IMG/VR virus record: IMGVR_UViG_3300006792_000001
Coordinates: 1-43,430 of that record
Reading direction: 5' to 3' (one strand)
Length of the DNA stretch: 43,430 nt
DNA from: a virus
Positions 7,551 through 14,513 of this stretch are shown in pieces (within the stretch, counting starts at the first letter, position 1; each line of letters begins with the position of its first letter). The position numbers were made by a program, and so were the translations under genes. The notes below the pieces were generated by a model. That model searched no databases. It was not told the origin of the DNA and was given only the letters and a program-made list of their open reading frames with translations.

Positions 7551-7760
7551 TTACGCGCACAACTCGCGGCGCTGGACAGTGATGGTTTCGTCACCGTCGT
7601 ACAGCCAGAGCGAGGCCGTCGCTCGCTCCACTGTGCCGCCACCGTTACGCGAGAGATACGTATTGGCGCGGGCGGTTGCGCCGGACTCGGACCTGCAGAC
7701 GGCGGCCAGTTCGCCGCCAATAATGACGACCCACACGGTCTCGATTCTTCCTGCTGCCAT
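7551..7760 (-). CDS. Hypothetical protein, first gene of the short minus operon
   Basis: The protein has 69 residues from the ATG at 7760, which has a GGGAGGG ribosome site; a longer frame begins at 7811 but would start too close to the promoter's -10 box. The sequence (AGRIETVWVVIIGGELAAVC; LWLYDGDETITVQRREL) looks like a small beta-rich domain. Function is unknown. Confidence 0.5.
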   Translation of the reverse strand: MAAGRIETVWVVIIGGELAAVCRSESGATARANTYLSRNGGGTVERATASLWLYDGDETITVQRRELCA

Positions 7761-7802
7761 GGTGGGGTTCCCTCCCGTATCGTCCAAACCGTCTATACCT
7801 AG

Positions 7803-7831
7803 AGTATACACTGCCTAGCGTAGCAGTGCAA
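7803..7831 (-). promoter_or_regulatory. Minus-strand promoter with a palindrome in its spacer
   Basis: Read on the minus strand there is TTGCAC, 17 bases, then TATACT (a 5-of-6 -10 box at 7803-7808). Most of the spacer is an inverted repeat, CACTGC/GCAGTG (7809-7814 and 7823-7828, 8-base loop), placed like a repressor operator. The promoter faces the operon 7760-6054. Which protein binds is unknown; the three XRE-type regulators here are candidates. Confidence 0.55.
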
Positions 7832-8096
7832 GGGGGTAGCACGGGCAATATCGAAGCCGGACCTTTGGGCTATGCGCTGGGTACGGCAACGATAACCAAA
7901 GAATAACCAATCGCCCTGCCGTAACGATTGTGGCGGTTAGTGGCCGGGTGTGGCTGTTTCGGCGGGAAGTCGCGGGAAACGGCGCAACGAATGCCGGATT
8001 GTGTCTCTCGGATTGACCGCTATTAGCCCGTCGCGACAAGTGGGAATTGTCGCCGGACGATGTGATTGAGGCTCTTAGAAGCGGAAACCTGGGAAA
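7832..8096. other. Non-coding region after integrase, candidate attP
   Basis: This gene-free stretch next to the integrase 3' end holds ordered repeats. TACGGCA (7882-7888) and TGCCGTA (7917-7923) form an inverted pair enclosing two direct ATAACCAA repeats (7892-7899 and 7903-7910, 11 bases apart), which look like arm-type or excisionase sites. GCGACAA-N7-TTGTCGC (8033-8053) has the geometry of tyrosine-recombinase core sites around a 7-base overlap. No tRNA gene fragment was recognised. Confidence 0.5.
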
Positions 8097-9287
8097 CTAA
8101 ACATCTTTTTTGAACGATTCGATAACCAGAGGCGTATCTGACGATCGTTCCAGCGCCTCGGCGGCGTCGCTGTCCATATCGTCATCTGGATGGCTATAGC
8201 GCCGCAGCGTGAAGGACACGTCGTAATGACCGAGCCGCTGCTGCACGACACGGGCAGGGACACCCGCGCGCATCAGATCAGTGGCGTTGGCATGCCGGAG
8301 ATCGTGCGGGCGCACGATGGGCACACCAGCCTCCCGGCATATCTTCGGGAACTTCACCCGCATGGTTGCGGCGCGTTGCCGGGCGCCCCGCTCTGACGGA
8401 AACATCCAGTCGGCATCGTTCCACCAGTCGCCGACCCGTTCGCGGTAGACGCGCTGGTTCTGGCGATACGTCTGGAGCGTGACAAGTGTCGCCTTCGATA
8501 ACGTCAACGTGCGCCGTCCGTAGCGGCTCTTGGGCGAGCCGACAATAATGCGCCCGTCCTCATCACGCGACTCACCCTCACGCACGGTGAGTTTGTTACT
8601 GAAGAGGTCATCCCAGCTGAGGGCGACCATCTCGCCGATACGCAGGCCGGTGGTGAGCATGAGCCGCCAGAACGCGCCGTCCCTGTGCGTCTCGCAGTGC
8701 GCCAGGAACATCTCGATCTGCGTGCGAGTCCAAACCGTGTACTCCGGCTCAATGTGGGCGGGTAGCTCGACGCCCTGGCCAGGATGCGCCGGGAGCATCA
8801 TCCACGCCACCGCATCGCCGAGCATCATATTGAGGATCGTCTGGTGGAGCCGGACGGTGTTTGGGTGATACGGGCCGTGGTCACGGTGGCGCTGGTCGGC
8901 GTTGAGGCGCGCCCCCGTCAACCGTTCGGCTTTCCACGCCAGAATAAGCGGCGCGTCTACCTTCGCCAGCGGCACGTGCCCCATGTAGGCCACAATCGAC
9001 TTGAGAGCGTTGCGATAGTTGCGCATGGCGCTTGGCTTCACGTCGCCGCGTTTCGCGTCCAGCCAGCGTTCGGCAAACTGCGCGACCGTGATCTTAGACG
9101 GCGCGATCAGCGTGCCCTCGGCCTGCTCGACCCTCAGTTTGTTGAGGCGCGCCCAGGCTGTGTCTTCGGTGGGATAGGTTTCCTGGATGGGGATGTACTT
9201 GCCGGTCACGGGGTCTTTGCCGCGCGGAAATTTCACACGCCAGGACGTGGCGGTTATGGCGTACACGTTACCCTTCGGTTTGGCCAT
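8097..9287 (-). CDS. int: Tyrosine-family site-specific integrase
   Basis: This 396-residue recombinase starts at ATG 9287 (MAKPKGNVY), which overlaps the upstream stop by ATGA. It has an N-terminal arm-binding domain, a SAM-like core-binding domain (TVAQFAERWLDAKRGDVKPS) and a catalytic domain: Arg in TTGLRIGEM (about 215), Lys near SPKSRYGRRTL, HDLRH (about 325), LGHYDVS and the nucleophile Tyr in LRRYSH (about 363). It would integrate and, with a directionality factor, excise the prophage. It sits at the end of the repressor operon, so it is probably also expressed in the lysogen. Confidence 0.93.
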   Translation of the reverse strand: MAKPKGNVYAITATSWRVKFPRGKDPVTGKYIPIQETYPTEDTAWARLNKLRVEQAEGTLIAPSKITVAQFAERWLDAKRGDVKPSAMRNYRNALKSIVAYMGHVPLAKVDAPLILAWKAERLTGARLNADQRHRDHGPYHPNTVRLHQTILNMMLGDAVAWMMLPAHPGQGVELPAHIEPEYTVWTRTQIEMFLAHCETHRDGAFWRLMLTTGLRIGEMVALSWDDLFSNKLTVREGESRDEDGRIIVGSPKSRYGRRTLTLSKATLVTLQTYRQNQRVYRERVGDWWNDADWMFPSERGARQRAATMRVKFPKICREAGVPIVRPHDLRHANATDLMRAGVPARVVQQRLGHYDVSFTLRRYSHPDDDMDSDAAEALERSSDTPLVIESFKKDV

Positions 9288-9772
9288 CAGCCGCCGCCCA
9301 CGCTGCCGGAGCAACTCGCGATGGTATATCCGCCGGATGACTCTGCCGTTTTCCAAAGTCTGCCGTCGAGGTAAATCTCGCATGTGACCGTGCCATCTTC
9401 GCTGCCGTTCTGTGCTGAGATGGATGCCACGTCGCCTGGACCCATCGTGACGTACTCAGTCCACGTGTTATTTATCCAGTTATCCCCCTTGAAATCCTCT
9501 TGCTGGGTGCCGCCTTGACCGTTGCGGTAAGTCACGCTCATGTTCTTGTTCTTCGTGATAATGACACGATATTGGATACGGTAGCTCTCTTGTGAATCCA
9601 CTGTATTCGCTGCGGCAACCGAGGACGTTGGCACACCACGCGCTTCGATCGTCGCGGCGACTCCGGCGGCAACTTGCGTTGCGATGCTGTCATCATTCGC
9701 CGCGCTTTGATCTTTGCTGCCGCACGCGGCGATCAGCCCTGCCAGTAACACCGCAATCAATAGCCAGCGCAT
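9287..9772 (-). CDS. Lipoprotein with MmpS-like domain
   Basis: This 161-residue protein has a lipoprotein signal (LLIAVLLAGLIAACGS, lipobox LIAAC) and a C-terminal beta domain (SYRIQYRVIITKNKNMSVTY; ISAQNGSEDGTVTCEIYLDG) with two Cys. It resembles the MmpS-type domain found on small surface lipoproteins. Its ATG overlaps the upstream stop. It lies between the ImmA-like protease and integrase in the lysogenic operon, so it may coat the lysogen's surface and block superinfection; that role is inferred. Confidence 0.65.
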   Translation of the reverse strand: MRWLLIAVLLAGLIAACGSKDQSAANDDSIATQVAAGVAATIEARGVPTSSVAAANTVDSQESYRIQYRVIITKNKNMSVTYRNGQGGTQQEDFKGDNWINNTWTEYVTMGPGDVASISAQNGSEDGTVTCEIYLDGRLWKTAESSGGYTIASCSGSVGGG

Positions 9773-10116
9773 CACTCACCCCAATCTGGAAACAACTCCG
9801 CAAACTCGGTCGCCTGTCGCTCGAATTTAGCCACAGTGACGTGGCCTTGTGGGCGCGTAGACCACCAATAGTTATTGCCCTTCTGTACGAAACGATGGCC
9901 GATTTCGTGCCATGCAGAGAGGCATTCAATAACAAACGGCAACCCTGCCTGAATAAACAGCTTGCCGTCCAGTAAGGCGGCGGCTCGTCCAAGCGGGAGG
10001 TTCCCCCGGATGACCCGGATACCGAGACGCTGAGCAAACAGCTCCCACTCATCAAACCAGTACACCCCGTACTTTGTCCGAGCGCGTTCCACCACCCCGT
10101 TCGTCACAGCCCCCAT
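9772..10116 (-). CDS. ImmA/IrrE-family metallopeptidase
   Basis: The 114-residue protein carries the zinc motif HEIGH within ECLSAWHEIGHRFVQKG and a downstream Glu-rich helix (ERQATEFAELF) that supplies the third ligand in this family. ImmA-type enzymes cleave the XRE repressor beside them to release lysogeny. Here the gene begins 3 bases after the repressor stop, so the pair is probably co-translated. The family link is strong; the substrate is inferred from adjacency. Confidence 0.8.
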   Translation of the reverse strand: MGAVTNGVVERARTKYGVYWFDEWELFAQRLGIRVIRGNLPLGRAAALLDGKLFIQAGLPFVIECLSAWHEIGHRFVQKGNNYWWSTRPQGHVTVAKFERQATEFAELFPDWGE

Positions 10117-10119
10117 GCG

Positions 10120-10557
10120 CTACCTCTCGTCGTCTTCCTGTTCTAGTGCCCTCAGCATTCTGATCGCGATACGCTGCTTCTCCGGCGTGATCTTATGCCC
10201 GCTTTCCAAGGCGTATTCGAGGAGCGGATTATCCGCTTCGTCCACCACATCCGGCGCTCCAGCGGGGTGTACTAATTCTCGTTTTCCAGTTTGAGTGTTC
10301 CAGTACGTATCAGGCGGCGGGGCAGGAGTGATGATCGTTACCTCGCGTCGACCGGCGCGGCGGCGCACCTCGTTGCGGTCGATACCAAGGGCGACCGCGA
10401 TCTTGTCGCAGTTGGCCTCTTCTGGAGTGCCGCGACCATTCACCCAATTACTTATCGCAGTGGATTTTAAGCCGGCGTTAGCAGCAAATTCCTGCTGTAA
10501 CCAACCCCGCGACTTGTATTGATCTTCCAGCCATTCCCCGAAAGTGAGTTCAGTCAT
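10120..10557 (-). CDS. XRE-family phage repressor (ImmR/cI-like)
   Basis: The protein has 145 residues from ATG 10557; a longer frame to 10602 runs into the control region. The N-terminal helix-turn-helix (LQQEFAANAGLKSTAISNWV) is typical of XRE repressors. The C-terminal part lacks the Ser/Lys self-cleavage domain of lambda cI, which fits control by the adjacent ImmA-like protease. The start has no good ribosome site but lies 7 bases after a -10 box, so the mRNA may be leaderless, as for lambda cI. Confidence 0.8.
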   Translation of the reverse strand: MTELTFGEWLEDQYKSRGWLQQEFAANAGLKSTAISNWVNGRGTPEEANCDKIAVALGIDRNEVRRRAGRREVTIITPAPPPDTYWNTQTGKRELVHPAGAPDVVDEADNPLLEYALESGHKITPEKQRIAIRMLRALEQEDDER

Positions 10558-10563
10558 CAACCC

Positions 10564-10569
10564 ACTATA
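10564..10569 (-). promoter_or_regulatory. -10 box of the repressor promoter
   Basis: TATAGT on the minus strand matches the -10 consensus at 5 of 6 positions and is only 7 bases from the repressor ATG. No convincing -35 box is seen at the right distance, as expected for a promoter needing activation. Transcription would begin at or next to the ATG. Confidence 0.45.
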
Positions 10570-10590
10570 AGGGGAATCTATCAAAAACGC

Positions 10591-10619
10591 TTGACTATTC
10601 ATTTGACTTCAGTTACACT
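10591..10619 (+). promoter_or_regulatory. Early rightward promoter
   Basis: TTGACT (10591-10596), a 17-base spacer and TACACT (10614-10619) form a good sigma-70-type promoter facing the Cro-like gene and the long early operon. The same -10 hexamer and spacing occur upstream of the capsid gene (28162-28190). One copy of a 13-base repeat lies across its spacer, so repressor binding there would block it. Confidence 0.75.
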
Positions 10620-10644
10620 CATCATATGGGATCATTTGACTTCA
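10599..10644. promoter_or_regulatory. Direct-repeat operators in the immunity region
   Basis: TCATTTGACTTCA occurs at 10599-10611 and again at 10632-10644, 33 bases apart (about three helical turns, so on the same DNA face). A third TTGACT overlaps the -35 box at 10591. They lie between the divergent repressor and Cro-like genes and are the best candidates for repressor/Cro operators. Confidence 0.65.
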
Positions 10645-10657
10645 AAAAGGGGACAAG

Positions 10658-10867
10658 ATGACATACGACCGCCAGCGCCTCAGAGAGATTCTGGAAGTCC
10701 AGGGGCGCCGCAAAGACTGGCTCGCAAAGCAAACCGAATATTCGATTGAACACGTGAGCCGCGTCCTTTCCGGCTCGATGCCTATGACCGAGAAATTCGC
10801 GGTGAAAGCTGCCATCGCACTCGGCATCCCTCTGCACTGGCTGCAAGAGGATCGGGTGGCGGCATGA
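10658..10867 (+). CDS. Cro-like XRE helix-turn-helix protein
   Basis: This 69-residue single-domain DNA-binding protein has a helix-turn-helix in KDWLAKQTEYSIEHVSRVLS. It is the first gene of the early operon, divergent from the repressor, with an AGGGGA ribosome site. Its position and size fit Cro or an early regulator. It overlaps the next gene by ATGA. Confidence 0.75.
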   Translation: MTYDRQRLREILEVQGRRKDWLAKQTEYSIEHVSRVLSGSMPMTEKFAVKAAIALGIPLHWLQEDRVAA

Positions 10868-11313
10868 TCGTTAAGACCCTCATTAGCCCCAGTATACGTA
10901 GTACGTACGCGGCTTTCCCTGTGCAGGCTGTCAGTAATCCTGACAGTGCTGTCACCACCAGCCACGACCTGCGCGCCGACGCAAACAGTGTGTTTGACCG
11001 GCTGGTCGACCAGCTCGACGCGCTGCACGAACGCATCACGGCGCTTGAGGCACAACAGGCCGAGCCCGCGCCCGGCGTCGTTGCCTTTGCCGAGTCGCGG
11101 CGGGTGTGGACCACACGCGAGCTCGCGGACGACCTGGGCATACACGTAAATACTGTGCGCAACTGGACGGCCCTTCCTCCCGACCACCGCATGCACCTGG
11201 ATTGTCTGCGGCTTGACCAGCAGATGCGCTTCCTCCCCGAGCATGTCGCCGATTGGCTGTCCCGAAACGTAAGCCGGTTGCCGCTGGACAAATCCCGGAA
11301 CGTGGCGGCATGA
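10864..11313 (+). CDS. DNA-binding protein, HTH_17-like
   Basis: The 149-residue protein has a coiled-coil-like middle (VDQLDALHERITALEAQQ) and a C-terminal helix-turn-helix (WTTRELADDLGIHVNTVRNW) followed by MRFLPEHVADWLSR, the usual pattern of MerR/excisionase-like domains. It is co-translated with the Cro-like gene (ATGA). It is probably an early regulator. Confidence 0.6.
   Translation: MIVKTLISPSIRSTYAAFPVQAVSNPDSAVTTSHDLRADANSVFDRLVDQLDALHERITALEAQQAEPAPGVVAFAESRRVWTTRELADDLGIHVNTVRNWTALPPDHRMHLDCLRLDQQMRFLPEHVADWLSRNVSRLPLDKSRNVAA
10928..10946. repeat. Inverted repeat inside the HTH_17-like gene
   Basis: CTGTCAG (10928-10934) and CTGACAG (10940-10946) form a perfect 7-bp inverted repeat with a 5-base gap, followed by another CTGTCA half-site. 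It is operator-like and close to the early promoter, but it lies in coding sequence and no binder is known. Confidence 0.4.
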
Positions 11314-11525
11314 ACATGATCATCCTTCCGTTTTCCGTACTCGCCTCTCGACTAACCCCGCGCCACGGTGACGTGCCCCCGCGCGTCACCGCCACGACTG
11401 AGGCCCCGAGTCATCGTTGGCGTTCTCCCGCGATGATCCTGAGCCTCAGTCGTGGCCGTGAGCCACAGAGTGCGACTTGCCCGATACCGAGAGGACAAAC
11501 TATCGATCGAGACCATGCACGATGA
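11310..11525 (+). CDS. Doubtful small ORF over a hairpin cluster
   Basis: This frame of 71 codons starts at an ATG overlapping the upstream stop (ATGA), but its translation is rich in Arg, Pro and Ser and looks unlike a folded protein. It coincides with two strong inverted repeats. Either the overlap is chance and the stretch is a structural DNA/RNA element, or a short coupled peptide is made. Confidence 0.25.
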   Translation: MNMIILPFSVLASRLTPRHGDVPPRVTATTEAPSHRWRSPAMILSLSRGREPQSATCPIPRGQTIDRDHAR

Positions 11526-11567
11526 GATGTTCGTACGGGCGGGTTATCCCCCAAAGTCGCCCGCCCG
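11367..11567. repeat. Cluster of three inverted repeats (structured region)
   Basis: There are three successive hairpins. GGTGACG/CGTCACC spans 11367-11390. GCCACGACTGAGGC (11391-11404) pairs perfectly over 14 bases with 11443-11456 and encloses an inner TCATCG/CGATGA stem. CGGGCGGG/CCCGCCCG spans 11536-11567. None is followed by a T-run. Between the early regulators and gene 11627 this region has weak coding character, so it may be a structured RNA, an antitermination element or a DNA site. Confidence 0.7.
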
Positions 11568-11626
11568 ATTCCAGTGTAACGGCGTTTGTGCCGTTGCGTA
11601 TATACCCGCACCAGATTGGAGGAGAC

Positions 11627-11944
11627 ATGGCCCGCTTGACACCCATCACGACCCGCATGGCCGAGCTGACGATGGATTTGTACGCACAGGCGTACAGCCT
11701 GGCAACCCGTGACGGCGCAATCAGCCGTGATGAGAACGTACTGCTGCTCGGCATTCAGCGTTTGCGCAGCGACACCGAACGGCTCGACATCAGTCGCCGG
11801 ATTGGACGCACAGTTGAAGACGCCGGCGAACTGACACCGCACGCACTGAGGATGGGACGCGAGCTTGAGCGGGATTTGACGCCGATCCTGGCGCTGAGTA
11901 AGAACTACCCACGGTCGACCGAGTTTGAACCGGAAATTGCCTGA
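11627..11944 (+). CDS. Hypothetical early protein, 105 residues
   Basis: The ATG at 11627 is preceded by a strong GGAGGAG, which selects it over an upstream in-frame start at 11477. The protein is helical and polar (TPITTRMAELTMDLYAQAYS; LRMGRELERDLTPILALSKN). No family is recognised. Confidence 0.65.
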   Translation: MARLTPITTRMAELTMDLYAQAYSLATRDGAISRDENVLLLGIQRLRSDTERLDISRRIGRTVEDAGELTPHALRMGRELERDLTPILALSKNYPRSTEFEPEIA

Positions 11945-11983
11945 AGCCCGCGCTAACGGGCCTCGGGCTGATCTAGGAACGAG

Positions 11984-12358
11984 ATGAATCAAATGGATAG
12001 TACCAAAGATAGCAACATCAGCGCAATTGCCATCGCACGGCTACGAGCCCTGCCAACCACACAGGCAGAGGCCGTGACATGGCTTGAGGGCATGCTGGCG
12101 GCGGAGGACGCCGCGTTGGGAGCCACTGTGCGAAAGGCTATGCGGACCACCTATCCCAGCACGCTGCCACAGGCCGTAGCCCGCATTGAAAGCCTGATGG
12201 CTGTCAAGAACGACGCAGTGACGGCCGCCCTGGGACGTGTGCGGCGCGTTGAGGACGCAGCCGAACGCGCCGAGCGGTATGCCGACTACAGGCGGCTGAT
12301 GGGTGAGGCGGAAGGCGTCCGGCAGGCGCTGATTGAGATCAGTGGAGGCCAGGCATGA
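11984..12358 (+). CDS. Hypothetical helical early protein, 124 residues
   Basis: It is almost entirely alpha-helical, with many Ala, Glu and Arg residues (TQAEAVTWLEGMLAAEDAAL; VRRVEDAAERAERYADYRRL). An AGGAACGAG ribosome site precedes the ATG. It overlaps the DUF4326 gene by ATGA. Function is unknown. Confidence 0.65.
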   Translation: MNQMDSTKDSNISAIAIARLRALPTTQAEAVTWLEGMLAAEDAALGATVRKAMRTTYPSTLPQAVARIESLMAVKNDAVTAALGRVRRVEDAAERAERYADYRRLMGEAEGVRQALIEISGGQA

Positions 12359-12642
12359 CAGCAACAACGTTTAAACGCACCCGCGTCATCAACATCAAGA
12401 CGCATGGCCAGCCGGATATCTACATCGGCCGACCATCGCGCTGGGGCAACCCGTACGTTATCGGCCGCGACGGAAACCGCGATGAGGTCATCGCCAAATA
12501 CCGTGACTACGTACTCAACACGCCGGAGCTGATGGCTGTTATCCACACACTCCAGGGCAAGACGTTAGGGTGTTTTTGTGCGCCGTTACCCTGCCATGGG
12601 CAGATTCTCGCGGAGCTGGCAGATGGCGAGGCCTACTCATGA
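12355..12642 (+). CDS. DUF4326 family protein
   Basis: The 95-residue protein has the hallmarks of this phage/bacterial family: PSRWGNPYVIGRDGNRDEVI, then GKTLGCFCAPLPCHGQILAE, with a Cys/His cluster that could bind metal. The family's biochemical role is unknown as far as I know. It is translated as part of the early operon, overlapping both neighbours. Confidence 0.8.
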   Translation: MTATTFKRTRVINIKTHGQPDIYIGRPSRWGNPYVIGRDGNRDEVIAKYRDYVLNTPELMAVIHTLQGKTLGCFCAPLPCHGQILAELADGEAYS

Positions 12643-12839
12643 GCGAGGACGAACGCATGAGCGAACTCGAAACACAGGTCGCCGCGCTCACCGATGTGTT
12701 GTGGGAGCAGTTGCAGGACAACGTTCGCAGGGCACGCACGCCGGCGGGCCGTGGAGGATGGAACGAACTCCAGCACCGCATCGACACGACATGGTTCGCC
12801 CGTTTCGACCGGCCCGGACAGAGAGTGGGGCGGTCATGA
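12639..12839 (+). CDS. Hypothetical protein, 66 residues
   Basis: The ATG overlaps the upstream stop. The protein is acidic at the N-terminus and helical (SELETQVAALTDVLWEQLQD), then basic. Overlaps at both ends support translation. No function is recognised. Confidence 0.55.
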   Translation: MSEDERMSELETQVAALTDVLWEQLQDNVRRARTPAGRGGWNELQHRIDTTWFARFDRPGQRVGRS

Positions 12840-13093
12840 CGGGTACGGACGTTGTGTATGTCACCTATCGGGGCCGGGAATTCATGTTAGGGGCCGCCCA
12901 GGACGATGAGGGACTGTATGGCCTGACCTACTACGAGAAGGACAGACCGGAAAACCAGCGCAGTGATGACATCCAGTGGGTATTTGTCTATAGCCACGGC
13001 CTGCATATCTACAGAAACCGTGTAGACATGTTTTCAAGCGCCCTCGACGACCTGCTTGTGTACGTGGACAACAACGCAGAGGCCGCGTCATGA
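12836..13093 (+). CDS. Hypothetical protein, 85 residues
   Basis: This beta-rich acidic protein (TDVVYVTYRGREFMLGAAQD; IQWVFVYSHGLHIYRNR) overlaps both neighbours by ATGA. The start at 12836 was chosen over a long upstream extension that overlaps two genes. Function is unknown. Confidence 0.6.
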   Translation: MTGTDVVYVTYRGREFMLGAAQDDEGLYGLTYYEKDRPENQRSDDIQWVFVYSHGLHIYRNRVDMFSSALDDLLVYVDNNAEAAS

Positions 13094-13326
13094 GCCGCAT
13101 CATCCACCCGTTCCCAAAAGGAGCCACCCGGCAACCGCGAGCATCACGCCGGTCGGTGACGTTCACACTGGCCGCCACCGGCGAGCTGCTGGCCGAGGGC
13201 GTTGACCCCGCCGACGTGACGGCGCTGATGGGGCGCTATTGGGAGCTACACGGTCGCGGTGCTGTGCATGTCACGTACCGCCGGATGCGGCGCGGCGAGG
13301 CTTACAAGGAGGTCATAGATGGCTAA
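13090..13326 (+). CDS. Hypothetical basic protein, 78 residues
   Basis: This Arg-rich, probably nucleic-acid-contacting small protein (PRASRRSVTFTLAATGELLA; HVTYRRMRRGEAYKEV) overlaps the next gene by 8 bases. No family is recognised. Confidence 0.55.
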   Translation: MSRIIHPFPKGATRQPRASRRSVTFTLAATGELLAEGVDPADVTALMGRYWELHGRGAVHVTYRRMRRGEAYKEVIDG

Positions 13327-13666
13327 ACCGCTAAACGACTATGTGACGGCAGATGGCGTGATCCTCGCGCAGACTGTCGAGACGCTCACCAACATCATCC
13401 GCACCGACTGGCGGGACACGGATGCAATGCGCGAGGGACTCATCACGTTGTTACTGTGGAGCCCGAAAAAATGGGGCGAACGCTATGTCCTGTGTACGCC
13501 CATGGGGCAATGGGACATGCAGTCCTTCAGACGACGGCTGAATGCCCGCGGACAGTGTGAGGTCCGCAACGAGGACCTTATTGCAGCTCTGACCCGTCCA
13601 TTGGTGGATTGGTCAGTTGCACCAGGGACAACTGACCCGCTACTCGACCTGCTGGTGACGACATGA
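13319..13666 (+). CDS. Hypothetical protein, 115 residues
   Basis: The protein is mixed helical (TVETLTNIIRTDWRDTDAMR) with a Trp-rich middle (LLWSPKKWGERYVLCT). An AAGGAGG ribosome site lies before the ATG, inside the previous gene. Function is unknown. Confidence 0.6.
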   Translation: MAKPLNDYVTADGVILAQTVETLTNIIRTDWRDTDAMREGLITLLLWSPKKWGERYVLCTPMGQWDMQSFRRRLNARGQCEVRNEDLIAALTRPLVDWSVAPGTTDPLLDLLVTT

Positions 13667-13857
13667 GCTTTAGCCTGATGGCTGGCGCCGCACCCGACGA
13701 TCGCCCCTGCTTTACGTGCCTGCGGCCCGAACAGGAATGCATCTGCCCGCCTGTTGACAGCGAGTATGAGGCATATCTGGTTTGGTTTCGATCGGCCGTC
13801 GACCGTGGGGAGATTACTGGCGGACTGGAATATGAGGACATGGAGCTGGTGCGATGA
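13663..13857 (+). CDS. Small Cys-rich protein, 64 residues
   Basis: It has the zinc-knuckle-like segment CFTCLRPEQECICPP near the N-terminus, then an acidic helical tail (YEAYLVWFRSAVDRGEITGG). It overlaps both neighbours by ATGA. It may bind zinc; role unknown. Confidence 0.55.
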   Translation: MSFSLMAGAAPDDRPCFTCLRPEQECICPPVDSEYEAYLVWFRSAVDRGEITGGLEYEDMELVR

Positions 13858-14108
13858 GCGACACAACGATTGAGATTGAGCACGACGAATGTATCCAGAT
13901 TAGCTGTGAGGACCTGTGCGTCCTGATTGCCTGGATGGCTGGAAGGATGCCTCTCTCGACAGCGATAGGAGCGATGCAAATCGGGCATCGTTACCGCGCA
14001 AAAGGGTACGACCAACAAACGGATTTTTTGATCGATCTGGTGAACACCGCTGTGGTTGCTGGCGAGAGCCTGGCGAACGATGGCCATGCACTGGCGGCAC
14101 GGTCATGA
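13854..14108 (+). CDS. Hypothetical protein, 84 residues
   Basis: This acidic N-terminus (TIEIEHDECIQISCEDLCVL) is followed by hydrophobic helices and a short basic stretch. No family is recognised. It is translationally coupled to both neighbours. Confidence 0.55.
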   Translation: MSDTTIEIEHDECIQISCEDLCVLIAWMAGRMPLSTAIGAMQIGHRYRAKGYDQQTDFLIDLVNTAVVAGESLANDGHALAARS

Positions 14109-14248
14109 GTGACACAACTCTTGTCACAATCGCGACGTACCTCATCGTGCTGCAGGTGGCCTCGGTTGTGACCTATGTTGTGTGCCTGCTGCTGCATGTG
14201 ACAGGGCTACTGGCCCGCATAATCCACTGGCTTGAGAGAGGGAAATAG
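14105..14248 (+). CDS. 47-residue membrane peptide
   Basis: The ATG overlaps the upstream stop. One long hydrophobic segment (TYLIVLQVASVVTYVVCLLL) could span the membrane once or fold as a hairpin; the end is basic (WLERGK). An early membrane peptide may alter the host envelope, but the function is unknown. Confidence 0.5.
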   Translation: MSDTTLVTIATYLIVLQVASVVTYVVCLLLHVTGLLARIIHWLERGK

Positions 14249-14512
14249 ATGAGGCTTGAACGAATCGTTGCATTACACCACCGGCTACAAGAGAACGGGC
14301 ACATCACGCAGGAAGAATACGATCTGCTGAATGTTTTCGAGGAAATTAATCCACGCTTGGCTGAACGCGCGGCATTGAGAGTCGCGAGGCACGCCCTCGT
14401 AACCCTGAACGGCCTGTTCGCAGCCGATGGCGCCGCTCCGGAGCTGAGATGGCACATAGACGAGACAAAGACGCTAGCCATTATTGATGCGGCTCTAGGG
14501 GAAGGGAAATAG
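14249..14512 (+). CDS. Hypothetical helical protein, 87 residues
   Basis: The gene starts right after the upstream stop, with a GAGAGAGGG ribosome site. The sequence is helical (RIVALHHRLQENGHITQEEY). It has no visible motif. Confidence 0.55.
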   Translation: MRLERIVALHHRLQENGHITQEEYDLLNVFEEINPRLAERAALRVARHALVTLNGLFAADGAAPELRWHIDETKTLAIIDAALGEGK

Positions 14513-14513
14513 C

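Noticed and set aside
7812-8096. tRNA gene or tRNA 3' end at the attachment region
   Set aside because: No T-arm GTTCRANNC-like segment or acceptor pairing was found by eye.
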